DNA from: CAZJBS01 sp964544475
Lineage (GTDB): Bacteria; CLD3; SB21
Assembly (NCBI GenBank): GCA_964544475.1
Contig: CAZJBS010000009.1
Coordinates: 42,381 to 106,380 of the forward strand
DNA: 64,000 bases
Direction of reading: 5' to 3'
Below are positions 17,367 through 26,297 of this stretch, in pieces. The notes below the pieces were generated by a model that made no database searches, was not told the DNA's origin, and was given only the letters and a program-made list of their open reading frames with translations. Within the stretch, counting starts at the first letter, position 1; each line of letters begins with the position of its first letter. A program made the translations under genes and the position numbers.

Positions 17367-17987
17367 TCAGTTCATGACGCCATGCGCCGCGAGTTGTTCG
17401 CGCAGCTGATCGGGGCCGAGGTAGTGGATGGCATGCAGTCCGCAACGGCGGGCGGCCTCGACGTTTTGAAGACGATCGTCGATGAACAGGCATTCGTCCG
17501 GTCGCCGTTGGGTGATGCTCAAAGCGGCGCCGTAGATGTCGGAATTCGGCTTCATGGTGTTGAGATAGCAGGACGAAAAAAAAGCCTGAAAGTGTTTCTT
17601 GAGTTCAAAACGCTGTATGCGGTATTCATTGAGTTCACGGGATTCATTATTCAGCGTGGCCAGAAGGCACAGCGCCTTGGCCGACAGTTCCTTGAGAACT
17701 TCGAATCCCGGCAGCGCCTGAGATTGTTCAAACATCTTTTGTTTGAATTCCTGAACAGAGAAATGACGGCTGTAACCAAAAAGCGTCATTTCAAGATATT
17801 GATCCAGTGAACAACGTCCGACTTCAAAGGAGGCGGCCACCTCCCGGTGACGATCACCGAATTCATCCAGTTCCTTCTTGGATGCGATGCCAAACTCGGC
17901 GAGCACTTTCACACGTTGATCGCGATCCCAGGCGTTGGTGAGTATGACCCCGCCCAGATCCCAAAAAATAGCCGTGATCTTTTTCAT
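17367..17987 (-). CDS. HAD-superfamily hydrolase, subfamily IA
   Basis: This 206-residue HAD phosphatase-type protein has motif I FWDLGGVILT, in which the first Asp (nucleophile) is present and the second is replaced by Gly. That DLGGV form is common in the YihX/epoxide-hydrolase-like IA group. Motif II TLNNES lies near residue 115 and motif IV CLFIDDRLQNVEAA near 165, with a small helical cap between. Likely substrates are sugar phosphates such as glucose 1-phosphate (YihX-like), but this is an inference. The ATG is preceded by AAAGGACA. The gene is divergent from coaE. Confidence 0.8.
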   Translation of the reverse strand: MKKITAIFWDLGGVILTNAWDRDQRVKVLAEFGIASKKELDEFGDRHREVAASFEVGRCSLDQYLEMTLFGYSRHFSVQEFKQKMFEQSQALPGFEVLKELSAKALCLLATLNNESRELNEYRIQRFELKKHFQAFFSSCYLNTMKPNSDIYGAALSITQRRPDECLFIDDRLQNVEAARRCGLHAIHYLGPDQLREQLAAHGVMN

Positions 17988-18096
17988 AGGCTGTCCTTTG
18001 TTGAATACAAGAATGTGTGATGAATCAGGGGACTTGAATCCACAGACTCCTGGATAATAACGTTTGAAGTCACCAACATCAAGCGCCTCACGATAG

Positions 18097-18125
18097 TTGA
18101 TTATGTTCGGTCGAACATGTATTTT
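18097..18125 (+). promoter_or_regulatory. coaE-hemH promoter with an inverted repeat filling the spacer
   Basis: TTGATT (18097-18102) and TATTTT (18120-18125) are 17 bp apart. The spacer contains an inverted repeat, ATGTTCG-GT-CGAACAT, at 18103-18118. A protein bound there would block RNA polymerase, so this looks like a repressor operator. The transcript would start near 18131, and coaE follows with AGGGAG at 18141 and ATG at 18153. The regulator is unknown. Confidence 0.55.
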
Positions 18126-18152
18126 GCCGGGACGTTTTCCAGGGAGCAGCGA

Positions 18153-18776
18153 ATGGCACGGGTGATAGGACTGACGGGGGGTATCGGGTGCGGCAAAACA
18201 GAAGTCGCTCGGTTGATGTCTTCATGGGGTGCTGTGGTCCTGAATGCCGATGACCTCGGACGTAAGATCGTCGAAACCGATGCGGGTGTCCTCGCATCGT
18301 TGAGGGAAGCTTTTGGTGACCGATTCTTTGATGCGACTGGCGCCTTGCGGCGAACAGAACTCGGCGACTACGTGTTTGCGGATGAGAGTCGCAAGAGCTT
18401 GCTGAATACCATAGTCCATCCTCCGCTGTGGCAGCGGCTCCGGGACGAAATGAGCAACGCGGTGGCTCAGGGTGCGCCACTGGTGGTCGTCGATGCGGCG
18501 CTGATTTATGAGACAGGGTTGGACGTCGAGTTGGAGACGATCGTCGTCGTTGTGGCTTCCCTGGATCATCGCCTGGAACGCCTCCGACGTCGTGACGGCC
18601 TGACCGATGAACAGATCTTGATTAGAATACGGTCGCAAATGCCCGTTGAAGAAAAGGCCGGGCGGGCGGAGTACGTTATTACAAACAATGGCACACGGGA
18701 GGAACTCGCACGCGATGTCCGCCGGATATTTGATTTACTGACGAAAACGAAACTCCAAACAGGAAAAACCCGATGA
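18153..18776 (+). CDS. coaE: Dephospho-CoA kinase CoaE
   Basis: CoaE phosphorylates dephospho-CoA in the last step of coenzyme A synthesis. The 207-residue protein has the P-loop GGIGCGKT at 9-16, the substrate motif NADDLGR (Asp-rich lid region), HPP.W and VVVDAALIYETGL, and the adenine-binding region R..RDGLTDEQ. The ATG at 18153 has AGGGAG 6 bases upstream; an upstream ATG in frame adds 12 unconserved residues. The stop overlaps the hemH start (ATGA), so the pair is an operon with likely translational coupling. Confidence 0.95.
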   Translation: MARVIGLTGGIGCGKTEVARLMSSWGAVVLNADDLGRKIVETDAGVLASLREAFGDRFFDATGALRRTELGDYVFADESRKSLLNTIVHPPLWQRLRDEMSNAVAQGAPLVVVDAALIYETGLDVELETIVVVVASLDHRLERLRRRDGLTDEQILIRIRSQMPVEEKAGRAEYVITNNGTREELARDVRRIFDLLTKTKLQTGKTR

Positions 18777-19744
18777 AGGCAGGCATACTACTGATGAACC
18801 TCGGGGGGCCGGATTCCCTGGAAGCTGTGAGACCGTTTCTGTACAACTTGTTCTCGGATCCGGACATTATCCGGCTACCGGCCGGGGTGCTATACCAAAA
18901 ACCATTGGCGGCACTAATTGCGAAGTTCCGAAGCCCGCGCATCGTAGAGCAATACAGGCAGATCGGCGGAAAGTCGCCGATTCTGGATTTGACAGCGGCC
19001 CAGGCGCGGATGCTCGAGGATCGGCTGCGGGCGCATGCGGAGGCTCGGGTGTATGTCGGCATGAGCTATTGGAAGCCGTTTGTGGCGGAGACCATGGCCC
19101 AAATGAAAGCCGACGGTGTGCAGCACGTGGTGACCCTGCCGTTGTATCCGCACTATTCCGTTTCGACAACGATGGCGAGCGACAATGGTTTTTCCAAAGC
19201 CGCCCGAAAACAAAAAATCGTGTTCGAAAAAATTACGCGCCTGGGTTCGTGGTACGAAGAGGTTTCGTTTCTTCAAGCATGGGCCGACCATATCAATGCG
19301 TCGGTTTCAGAGTATTTGCGAAGCCATGATCACCTCGAAAACCTGACAATCCTGTTCAGCGCCCATGGGATTCCTGTTCGTTATGTCAAAAATGGGGATC
19401 CGTATCCGCGCGAAGTTGCCGATTGCGTCGAGCGTATCATGACTCGTGTTGCCCCAAAAGTCCGGTACCGATTGAGTTTTCAAAGCAAGGTTGGACCGGT
19501 CCGGTGGCTGGAGCCCTACACGTTTGATGCGATCAAGGACATTGGAAAAGCAGAGAACCAGGATATTCGGGTTGTCCCCATCAGTTTTGTGTCGGACCAC
19601 ATTGAGACCTTGTTTGAAATTGATGTGGAGTACGGGGAAGTGGCCCGCCATGCCGGGATCCGCAGTTTTGCACGTGTGCCATCCCTCAACACATCGCCCG
19701 CCTTCATCGATGCGTTGGCCGCCATTTGTCTGCGCGTCCTCTAA
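18773..19744 (+). CDS. hemH: Ferrochelatase HemH
   Basis: The enzyme inserts ferrous iron into a porphyrin at the end of heme synthesis. The 323-residue chain has the family opening LLMNLGGP, the QYR.IGGKSP segment, GMSYWKPF, the LPLYPHYS motif, FSAHGIP with catalytic H198, YRLSFQSKVGP.RWLEP and the VVPISFVSDHIETLFEID motif with its active-site glutamate. No 2Fe-2S cysteine motif is evident. The gene shares an ATGA overlap with coaE and follows the operator-bearing promoter at 18097. No other heme gene lies in the window. Confidence 0.96.
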   Translation: MKAGILLMNLGGPDSLEAVRPFLYNLFSDPDIIRLPAGVLYQKPLAALIAKFRSPRIVEQYRQIGGKSPILDLTAAQARMLEDRLRAHAEARVYVGMSYWKPFVAETMAQMKADGVQHVVTLPLYPHYSVSTTMASDNGFSKAARKQKIVFEKITRLGSWYEEVSFLQAWADHINASVSEYLRSHDHLENLTILFSAHGIPVRYVKNGDPYPREVADCVERIMTRVAPKVRYRLSFQSKVGPVRWLEPYTFDAIKDIGKAENQDIRVVPISFVSDHIETLFEIDVEYGEVARHAGIRSFARVPSLNTSPAFIDALAAICLRVL

Positions 19745-19775
19745 TCCATCTAAACCTTAACCTACGGAGCGCTTC

Positions 19776-21083
19776 ATGGAACGACTTATTGGACTGGTTG
19801 GTTTGGTTGTCATTCTCGGCATGGCCTTCTTGGCGTCCAACAACAGACGTCAAATTAATTGGCGTCTTGTCGGCATGGGCCTTCTCATCCAGACCGTGTT
19901 TGCCGTGGCCATCATCAAAGGCAAACAGCTCGGGGTGCCGTACAATATTTTTTCACTGGCGTTCGAAAAGGTGGGGGAACTGTTCGTCCTTATCCTCGGA
20001 TTTACGACGGAAGGAGCCAGATTCGTTTTCGGCAATCTGGCCTTGAGCCCCGGAAACGACGGTACGATGGGATTCTTCTTTGTTTTCCAGGTACTGCCCA
20101 CAATTATTTTCTTTTCGTCTCTGATGTCTGTACTGTACTACCTTGGTGTAATGCAGAAAGTTGTGCAAGGCATGGCGTGGGTGATGGCAAAACTCATGGG
20201 AACCAGCGGAGCGGAGTCCCTCTCCAATACGGCCAACATTTTTGTCGGCCAAACGGAGGCGCCGCTCATGATTCGTCCGTTCATCAAAACGATGACTCGG
20301 TCTGAACTGCTTACGATCATGGTGGGGGGCATGGCGACGATTGCCGGAGGCGTGATGGCGGCGTATGTGCAGATGTTGGGCAGTTCGTTTGCCGCTGTCC
20401 ACCACCTCGAGATCCAACAGGCGCAGGTGCTTTTTGCAACGCAATTGCTTGGTGCAAGCATCATGGCGGCGCCGGCGGGGCTGGCGATTTCAAAGATTCT
20501 GTTTCCAGAAACGGAAGTGCCGGTCACCAAGGGCAGCGTAAAGATCAATGTGGAGAAGAACGCATCCAATGTGATCGAGGCGGCGGCGGGAGGGGCCTCC
20601 GATGGCCTCCAACTTGCCATGAATGTCGCAGGAATGCTTCTCGCCTTTATCGCACTCATCGCACTATTCAATTGGCTTATCGGGCAGGCGGGCGGCCTGG
20701 TTGGTGTCGAGGGTCTGTCCCTGCAGGTGATCCTCGGATATGCGTTCGCCCCGGTGGCTTTTCTCACAGGTGTGCCATGGGGAGAAGCGACGGCCGTCGG
20801 AGGCTTGCTCGGGACGAAGATCATCCTGAATGAATTTGTGGCCTACTCCGATATGGCCGGCTTGATGAGTACCGGCGTGCTGGTCTCTGAAAGAGCCATC
20901 ATGATCAGTACGTTTGCCCTGTGCGGTTTTGCCAATTTTTCGTCCATCGCCATTCAAATCGGCGGCATTTCGCCGTTGGCCCCGGAACGCCGCAAAGACA
21001 TCGCTGCGCTTGGTGTGCGGGCCGTATTTGGGGGAGTTTTGGCGACCCTCATGACCGGTACGATTGCCGGCATCATCCTGTAA
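19776..21083 (+). CDS. Concentrative nucleoside transporter (NupC/CNT family)
   Basis: The 435-residue membrane protein carries the CNT motifs: a hydrophobic N-terminal helix, the GQTEAPLMIRPF region near residues 160-172 that contacts the nucleoside, an MGTSGAESLSNTANIF segment before it, GGMATIAGGVMAAYV, and the late NEFVAY and LCGFANFSSIAIQIGG motifs. CNT proteins import nucleosides with Na+ or H+. It starts 31 bases after hemH on the same strand and may be co-transcribed with it. The next gene begins 3 bases past its stop. Confidence 0.93.
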   Translation: MERLIGLVGLVVILGMAFLASNNRRQINWRLVGMGLLIQTVFAVAIIKGKQLGVPYNIFSLAFEKVGELFVLILGFTTEGARFVFGNLALSPGNDGTMGFFFVFQVLPTIIFFSSLMSVLYYLGVMQKVVQGMAWVMAKLMGTSGAESLSNTANIFVGQTEAPLMIRPFIKTMTRSELLTIMVGGMATIAGGVMAAYVQMLGSSFAAVHHLEIQQAQVLFATQLLGASIMAAPAGLAISKILFPETEVPVTKGSVKINVEKNASNVIEAAAGGASDGLQLAMNVAGMLLAFIALIALFNWLIGQAGGLVGVEGLSLQVILGYAFAPVAFLTGVPWGEATAVGGLLGTKIILNEFVAYSDMAGLMSTGVLVSERAIMISTFALCGFANFSSIAIQIGGISPLAPERRKDIAALGVRAVFGGVLATLMTGTIAGIIL

Positions 21084-21086
21084 CCA

Positions 21087-23105
21087 ATGACATGGCTGCG
21101 CAGACACGGAACCGTCCTTTTCGTCATCGGACTCTTGCTGCTTCTGGTGGCAGGGGCCCCTCCGGTTGTGCGATACTTGATGCGCGGATATGTTCTCCGG
21201 CAATTTGAAAACCTTGAATCCCGAACGGGACAGCGCATCACATACCGTTCTCTCTCCTTTCCTTCCCTGAGTGAAATACGACTGACCGGCTTTCGGATGC
21301 ATGAGAATGGGAACCCCAACGGTGCGACGCTGCAAGTCGACTCCGCAAGGTTGGAGTTGTTTGTTCTTGGATTTTTCACCGGTCGCTATTTGAAGTCGAT
21401 TCAGATGGACACGGTGAGCGTCCACCTGCAACGGAACAGGGACTCCACAGACAATTTTAGTGCCGTATGGCATCTCTTGCGTGGATCGTCTGTCGCCGCC
21501 GTGGACGGTCAACGCGAAAACCTCAACGATCGCATTACCGGTCTGCTGGATCGCCCACTTCCGTCCGTCCATGTCAATGCGCTCAACCTGACATTCAACG
21601 ATCGCTTGAAACGACGCCGCGTGGTTTTGAGCCATTTTGCCATCCACGTCCACCAGCAAAGGAATCAGGACACACAGTTTGAGCTGAATGGTCTGGTCGA
21701 CCAGCCTTCCGGCAAAGGCTCTGCCGTCGTGTCCGGGTTCTTCGGGCATGCGGAGCATCGTCTTAAATTGAACGGATTTTTTGACCATGATTTTCGTGTG
21801 CCGCTGCTGAGCGAATGGCTCGGTCTGGATGTGTCCCTTGGTAATTTTGATCTGGACATTCTCAACGTGGAGGCCGGACCCGGGCGGGATCATGTCCGGG
21901 CGGACCTGCATGTCGGCCAACTGAGCATCGCTTCCGAAGCGATATCCGGTAAACGTTTGACGGGCGTGGACTTTCGGGTCGGAACGAATGCGGAACTTGC
22001 GGGGGACAGCCTGATCATCCATTCGGCTGATTTTACTCTGGGCCGGATTGCGGTGGAATGTTCCGGTTCGATCGCCAGAACCCTCACGAAGCCCCGTATT
22101 AATTTCCAGCTGAAACTTCCGATGATTGCGGTACACGATTTTCTGCTGTCGTTGCCCAATGTCTTTGTCAATCGTATTGGAACGGCCAGAGTAGATGGGT
22201 CCTTTGAGTTTGTGTGCGACCTCATCGTCGACTGGGAACGACCGGACTCGGTCCTGTTCAATCCAAAATTGACCGTGTCGCCGGACTTTCGCGTGCGCAG
22301 CCTGGGGGACTCCATAAGGTTGAACCTGTTACTGGACACATTCACTTACATCGGCGCAAGAGTGGAACAGCCGGACACGTCGTTCGTGGTTGGCCCTGTG
22401 AATCCGTACTTCGTACCTTATGACAGCATTCCGGCGGTCCTGATCCAGTCTGTCATTCTCAGCGAGGACGGCTCATTTTTCAAAAACAACGGTTTCAACA
22501 TCCTGCAAATAGAGAAATCCATCGCCCACAATATCAAGACCGGAAAATTTGCGCGGGGCGCCAGTACCATCTCAATGCAGTTCACCAAGAATCTCTTCTT
22601 GAGCAGGGAAAAAACGCTGGCGAGAAAATTCCAGGAGGTTCTTATCACATGGTTGATCAACCACGAGGGCTTGCTTGACGCGAGGAAAAACAAGGAACGG
22701 CACAAAAAACGGCTCCTCGAGATTTATTTGAATATCATCGAATGGGGACCGGATGTTTATGGTATTGGAAGAGCCTCGGAGTTCTACTTTCAAAAAAAGC
22801 CACGTGAGCTGTCCGTCAGTGAGGCCGTTTTCCTGGCCACGATCATTCCGAATCCACGGAAATACGACCGTTATTTCGACCACGGTATGCCGAAAAGATC
22901 TCATGTGAATTACATGAACCTGATCAAGAAACTCCTGTACCGGCATGACATACTGTCCCGAGACTCCTTTGATCTGGCGTCTCAGGAACCGCTGAACATT
23001 TTGCAGCCTGCCAGCGACTGGATTGAAGGCTACACGTCGTATGGCGCTGACGTGGACAGTTCTATGGAGTACGAACATTCCATTCTGGATCCCATCAAAC
23101 CTTAG
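21087..23105 (+). CDS. AsmA-like/transglycosylase (GT51) fusion protein
   Basis: The 672-residue protein has a membrane helix at about residues 9-28, then ~400 residues of AsmA/TamB-like beta-rich sequence (QITYR-type opening, repeated LNLTFND and DVSLGNFDLDI strands). It ends in a GT51 peptidoglycan glycosyltransferase domain from about residue 440. The GT51 motifs are SEDGSFF with catalytic-type E460, GASTISMQFTKNLFL, ARKFQE with the second glutamate, KKRLLEIYLNIIEWGPDVYGI and LSVSEAVFLATIIPNP. It should polymerise lipid II or a related glycan at the inner membrane. The family length for MtgA is about 240, so the N-terminal half is an added module. No transpeptidase domain is present. Confidence 0.82.
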   Translation: MTWLRRHGTVLFVIGLLLLLVAGAPPVVRYLMRGYVLRQFENLESRTGQRITYRSLSFPSLSEIRLTGFRMHENGNPNGATLQVDSARLELFVLGFFTGRYLKSIQMDTVSVHLQRNRDSTDNFSAVWHLLRGSSVAAVDGQRENLNDRITGLLDRPLPSVHVNALNLTFNDRLKRRRVVLSHFAIHVHQQRNQDTQFELNGLVDQPSGKGSAVVSGFFGHAEHRLKLNGFFDHDFRVPLLSEWLGLDVSLGNFDLDILNVEAGPGRDHVRADLHVGQLSIASEAISGKRLTGVDFRVGTNAELAGDSLIIHSADFTLGRIAVECSGSIARTLTKPRINFQLKLPMIAVHDFLLSLPNVFVNRIGTARVDGSFEFVCDLIVDWERPDSVLFNPKLTVSPDFRVRSLGDSIRLNLLLDTFTYIGARVEQPDTSFVVGPVNPYFVPYDSIPAVLIQSVILSEDGSFFKNNGFNILQIEKSIAHNIKTGKFARGASTISMQFTKNLFLSREKTLARKFQEVLITWLINHEGLLDARKNKERHKKRLLEIYLNIIEWGPDVYGIGRASEFYFQKKPRELSVSEAVFLATIIPNPRKYDRYFDHGMPKRSHVNYMNLIKKLLYRHDILSRDSFDLASQEPLNILQPASDWIEGYTSYGADVDSSMEYEHSILDPIKP

Positions 23106-23112
23106 GAGCGGC

Positions 23113-24081
23113 ATGAAACTTGTGGACATAAGGCGGCGCGTCGTCTTCAATCATATCGGCCAGATCAAATGGCAGTGGCGCGCCGGCATCTTCTTTGTGT
23201 TGTATCTGGCCGGCCATGTGGCGGTTGTGTCGTTGGTTCAAACGTGGCAACAATTGACCGGAACACCCGCGACAATCAAAGACCTGCCGTATGTCGCAGA
23301 ATACGCGCTGCGGGCAGTTCTTCTTCTGCTACTGTCGTGGGGTTGCCTCCATACGCTTGACAAGAGACGTTTCGGCAGTCTGGGTCTCAGCTTTCACGTT
23401 TCCTGGAAAAAGGAGTTCGCATTCGGTCTGGCGGCCGGTTCGATCATTCCTGCGTCGATCTGGATATTGCTGTGGAGCATCGGTGTTGTGGAAGTTCATG
23501 TCAGGGCATTGGATGTGGCAGGGGCCATCGGCGGCTTCGTGCTTAATGTCTTGTGGTGGTTGGGCGCGGCGGTTTATTACGAACTGTTATTCCGCGGCTA
23601 CATACTGCAGAGTATGTCGGAGGGTCTTGGCAAGATCGCCGGAACGATTTTTGTTTCATTTTGGTATGGAGCCGTCCAGATACAATTTGGGCCGGGCGGC
23701 ATTATGGCCGCGGTAAATTATGGCATGGCGGGAATCATGTTTTCGGTCATATATTTCAGAACCGTATCCCTGTGGGCGCCTCTGGGACTGCATTTCGCAT
23801 GGAATTTTGTTCAAGCATACGTCTTGGGCTCTCCGGTGACCGGAATGTCGGGCGGCAGTTCGGTGCTGGTGACATCCGTTCAAGGAGCACATTGGTTTGG
23901 GGGGAGTTCCTTTGGCATCGATAGTGGTGTGGCCGGTGCGCTGGTGATTGCCGTATTTCTGTACTATGTAACCCAGTCACGACAGCTGGTTGTCACGGAC
24001 GAAATGCGCAAAATCAAATATGAAGCATTGACCACGCCGTTCGTCGAAGTGGCAAGACCAGGAAACGGTACATCAAGATAA
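23113..24081 (+). CDS. CPBP-family (Abi) membrane protein with a degenerate active site
   Basis: This 322-residue polytopic membrane protein resembles CPBP intramembrane proteases related to Rce1. Motif 1, normally EExxxR, reads YELLFR (Y156, E157, R161), so the first glutamate is missing. Motif 2, normally FxxxH, reads SFWYGAVQ and lacks the histidine. Motif 3 is present as HFAWN. Loss of two of the four key positions suggests a non-proteolytic role or an altered mechanism. GGAG lies 6 bases before the ATG, and the gene follows the transglycosylase gene by 7 bases, so the two are probably one transcript. Confidence 0.75.
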   Translation: MKLVDIRRRVVFNHIGQIKWQWRAGIFFVLYLAGHVAVVSLVQTWQQLTGTPATIKDLPYVAEYALRAVLLLLLSWGCLHTLDKRRFGSLGLSFHVSWKKEFAFGLAAGSIIPASIWILLWSIGVVEVHVRALDVAGAIGGFVLNVLWWLGAAVYYELLFRGYILQSMSEGLGKIAGTIFVSFWYGAVQIQFGPGGIMAAVNYGMAGIMFSVIYFRTVSLWAPLGLHFAWNFVQAYVLGSPVTGMSGGSSVLVTSVQGAHWFGGSSFGIDSGVAGALVIAVFLYYVTQSRQLVVTDEMRKIKYEALTTPFVEVARPGNGTSR

Positions 24082-24092
24082 CCGGCGCAGAT

Positions 24093-24121
24093 TTGGAAAT
24101 AACGGTCAAAATGAGTACTAT
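24093..24121 (+). promoter_or_regulatory. Candidate promoter of the small lipoprotein gene
   Basis: TTGGAA (24093-24098) and TACTAT (24116-24121) are 17 bp apart. The transcript would start near 24128, about 20 bases before the ATG at 24148. Both hexamers match consensus at four of six positions. Confidence 0.35.
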
Positions 24122-24147
24122 GGACGGTAACTGATCATCGAAATTCT

Positions 24148-24648
24148 ATGAAAGCGCTTTTCCCAATCCTCATTCTCACAGCCTGTTCAATGAGCCCGAA
24201 GGCAGTGACTGACCAGCTCCATGAATTTGACGGAAGTCATGACACCATTGTCGTGGGGAGTGGGTCGACGTCTTTGGACGGTATGGCGAACCAGCAAAGT
24301 GGCGAGCGGGATGCCGCCGTACCGACTCACAAAAGAGCCGGGCAGGACACATCAAAGGCCATCGCCAATTTTGTTTCCGTACAGCGTGCGGGTGACGTTT
24401 TTGTTTACCTTGACGGCCGCCGTTTGCGAGGGCAGGCGGTCGTGCCGGATCAACCGACGGCTGAAAAACTCGCGTTTGCCTTACAGGAAGGCCGGGATCG
24501 TGAGTCGATGATGATGAGGATGAGAGTGGCCTGTTCGGGCGGATTCGAAGTGTGTTTGGATGGAATCGCTTACTTGTATTACGAGGAGAAAGACCAACAC
24601 GGCCACTGTTCAGGTTCGTGGTACGTGACAGAGGCTTCATGCAAATGA
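24148..24648 (+). CDS. Small hypothetical lipoprotein
   Basis: The 166-residue protein opens with a very short signal sequence ending in LTAC at residues 10-13, a lipobox, so it is probably an envelope lipoprotein. The signal is shorter than usual, with 12 residues before the cysteine. The mature part has four further cysteines, in CSGGFEVC and near the C-terminus (CSGSWYVTEASC), which could form disulfides. I find no known domain. It lies between the CPBP gene and fumC, 36 bases before the latter. Confidence 0.6.
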   Translation: MKALFPILILTACSMSPKAVTDQLHEFDGSHDTIVVGSGSTSLDGMANQQSGERDAAVPTHKRAGQDTSKAIANFVSVQRAGDVFVYLDGRRLRGQAVVPDQPTAEKLAFALQEGRDRESMMMRMRVACSGGFEVCLDGIAYLYYEEKDQHGHCSGSWYVTEASCK

Positions 24649-24684
24649 CCATATGTGACGCAATCGCAATTCGGAGAGATCATC

Positions 24685-26073
24685 ATGAAACACCGCATTG
24701 AATCCGACAGCATGGGGGAAGTTCAGGTTCCTGAAAACAAGTACTATGGCGCGCAGACCGCCAGATCCTTGATGAATTTCAAAATTGGCGGGGACCGTTT
24801 TCCCAGAGAATTGATTCGGGCACTGGGCATTTTGAAAAAAGCGGCGGCCATCACCAATCAAGAACTTGGCACACTGCCAGCCGACAAAGCCAGAGTGATC
24901 ATTCAGGCTGCCGATGAAGTGATTGAAGGGAAATTGGATGAGCACTTTCCATTGGTGGTTTGGCAAACGGGGAGCGGTACCCAAACCAACATGAATGCCA
25001 ACGAAGTGATTTCAAACCGCGCGATCGAACTGGCCGGTGGTGTCATAGGAAGCAAGAAACCGGTTCACCCCAATGATGATGTCAACAAAGCCCAATCTTC
25101 CAATGACACGTTTCCAACCGCCATGCACATTGCCGCGGCCGAGCAATTCAGGCATCATCTGATACCGAAAGTGACCAGGTTGAAAAAGACGCTGAAGGAG
25201 AAATCCGAAAAATTCCAATCCACCATCAAAATCGGTCGCACCCATCTGATGGATGCCGTGCCGCTCACGCTTGGGCAGGAATTCTCAGGATATGTGCAAC
25301 AACTGGAAAACGATCTCAAACGCATTGAGTTTGCGCTTGACGGCCTGTATGATCTGGCCTTGGGCGGAACCGCCGTTGGAACCGGGCTGAACACGCACCG
25401 GGATTTTGCGGTCAAAGCGGCAGAAAAGATCGGCTCCATTACCGGCATGCCATTCCGCAGCGCGCCCAACAAGTTTGAAGCGCTTGCCGCCCATGACGCC
25501 ATCGTTTTTGCCAGCGGGGCTGTCAAAACGCTTGCCGCATCCCTCATGAAGATTGCCAACGATGTGCGATGGCTCGCATCCGGTCCTCGATGCGGAATTG
25601 GAGAGTTGTCAATTCCTGACAATGAGCCGGGCAGTTCCATAATGCCTGGCAAAGTGAATCCCACGCAGTCCGAGGCCATGACGATGGTCTGTGCCCAGGT
25701 CATGGGCAATGACGTCGCCGTTAATATCGGAGGCTTGTCGGGCAACTTTGAGTTGAATGTCTTCAAGCCGCTCATGATCTTTAACCTGCTCAATTCGATA
25801 CGACTTCTGGGCGATGCCTGTGACTCCTTCAATGATCATTGTGCCGTCGGAATTGAAGCCAATGACGGTGTCATCCGCAGACATCTCAGTAATTCGCTCA
25901 TGCTGGTGACGGCCTTGAATCCCCACATCGGTTATGACCAGGCCGCCAAAGTGGCCAAGAAAGCCTTCCACGACAACTCCACACTGCGGGAAGCTGCCAT
26001 TGCGCTCGGTGTGCTGACGGGAGAGAAATTTGATGAAATCGTCCGTCCTGAAAAAATGATCGGTCCCACTTGA
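24685..26073 (+). CDS. fumC: Class II fumarate hydratase FumC
   Basis: FumC hydrates fumarate to L-malate in the TCA cycle without an iron-sulfur cluster. The 462-residue protein has the superfamily signature GSSIMPGKVNPT from residue 316, preceded by the motifs SGTQTNMNANEV, KAQSSNDTFPTAMH and GRTHLMDAVPLTLGQEFSGY, which hold the catalytic Ser, His and Thr residues. I chose MKHRIESDSMG at 24685, which fits the family start and has GGAGAG just upstream; an in-frame ATG 10 codons earlier lacks support. A stable hairpin follows the stop. Confidence 0.96.
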   Translation: MKHRIESDSMGEVQVPENKYYGAQTARSLMNFKIGGDRFPRELIRALGILKKAAAITNQELGTLPADKARVIIQAADEVIEGKLDEHFPLVVWQTGSGTQTNMNANEVISNRAIELAGGVIGSKKPVHPNDDVNKAQSSNDTFPTAMHIAAAEQFRHHLIPKVTRLKKTLKEKSEKFQSTIKIGRTHLMDAVPLTLGQEFSGYVQQLENDLKRIEFALDGLYDLALGGTAVGTGLNTHRDFAVKAAEKIGSITGMPFRSAPNKFEALAAHDAIVFASGAVKTLAASLMKIANDVRWLASGPRCGIGELSIPDNEPGSSIMPGKVNPTQSEAMTMVCAQVMGNDVAVNIGGLSGNFELNVFKPLMIFNLLNSIRLLGDACDSFNDHCAVGIEANDGVIRRHLSNSLMLVTALNPHIGYDQAAKVAKKAFHDNSTLREAAIALGVLTGEKFDEIVRPEKMIGPT

Positions 26074-26098
26074 TTCATGACCAGAAGTGACCTTTCTG

Positions 26099-26122
26099 AG
26101 CGGCGGCCTTCGTGCCGCCGCT
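26099..26122 (+). terminator. Hairpin after fumC, probable terminator
   Basis: AGCGGCGGC at 26099-26107 pairs perfectly with GCCGCCGCT at 26114-26122 around CTTCGT. Only a loose T-rich stretch follows (TGTATTTCCTGCC), so it may be a weak terminator or act with Rho. Confidence 0.6.
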
Positions 26123-26218
26123 TGTATTTCCTGCCTTCTTTCAAATACCGCGGACGAGGGCACATTTTTTGTGAATTATGGAACTTAATTCATTTTTGGG
26201 GCGTTTAATGAGAGCAAG

Positions 26219-26246
26219 TTGACACCTTGTTCTTTGAAAATATTGA
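26219..26246 (+). promoter_or_regulatory. rpoD upstream region: promoter-like hexamers overlapping a boxA-like sequence
   Basis: A perfect TTGACA at 26219-26224 is followed after 16 bp by TATTGA at 26241-26246. The spacer holds TGTTCTTTGAAAA (26228-26240), which matches the boxA antitermination element of rRNA leaders. The two readings conflict, because a boxA must be transcribed whereas a spacer is not. The promoter reading would put the start near 26253, 45 bases before rpoD. Confidence 0.45.
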
Positions 26247-26297
26247 ATTTACGAGCGAGAGAGATACTCTACATTTAGATCAGAAAGAAAGAGGAAG

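Noticed and set aside
18103..18118. Reading the coaE inverted repeat as a LexA (SOS) box
   Set aside because: Its half-sites run GTTC...GAAC, opposite to the Gram-positive GAAC-N4-GTTC box, and the lexA promoter here carries an unrelated AT-rich palindrome.
26228..26240. boxA as a sign of an rRNA operon
   Set aside because: No 16S, 23S or 5S sequence follows; rpoD begins 58 bases later.
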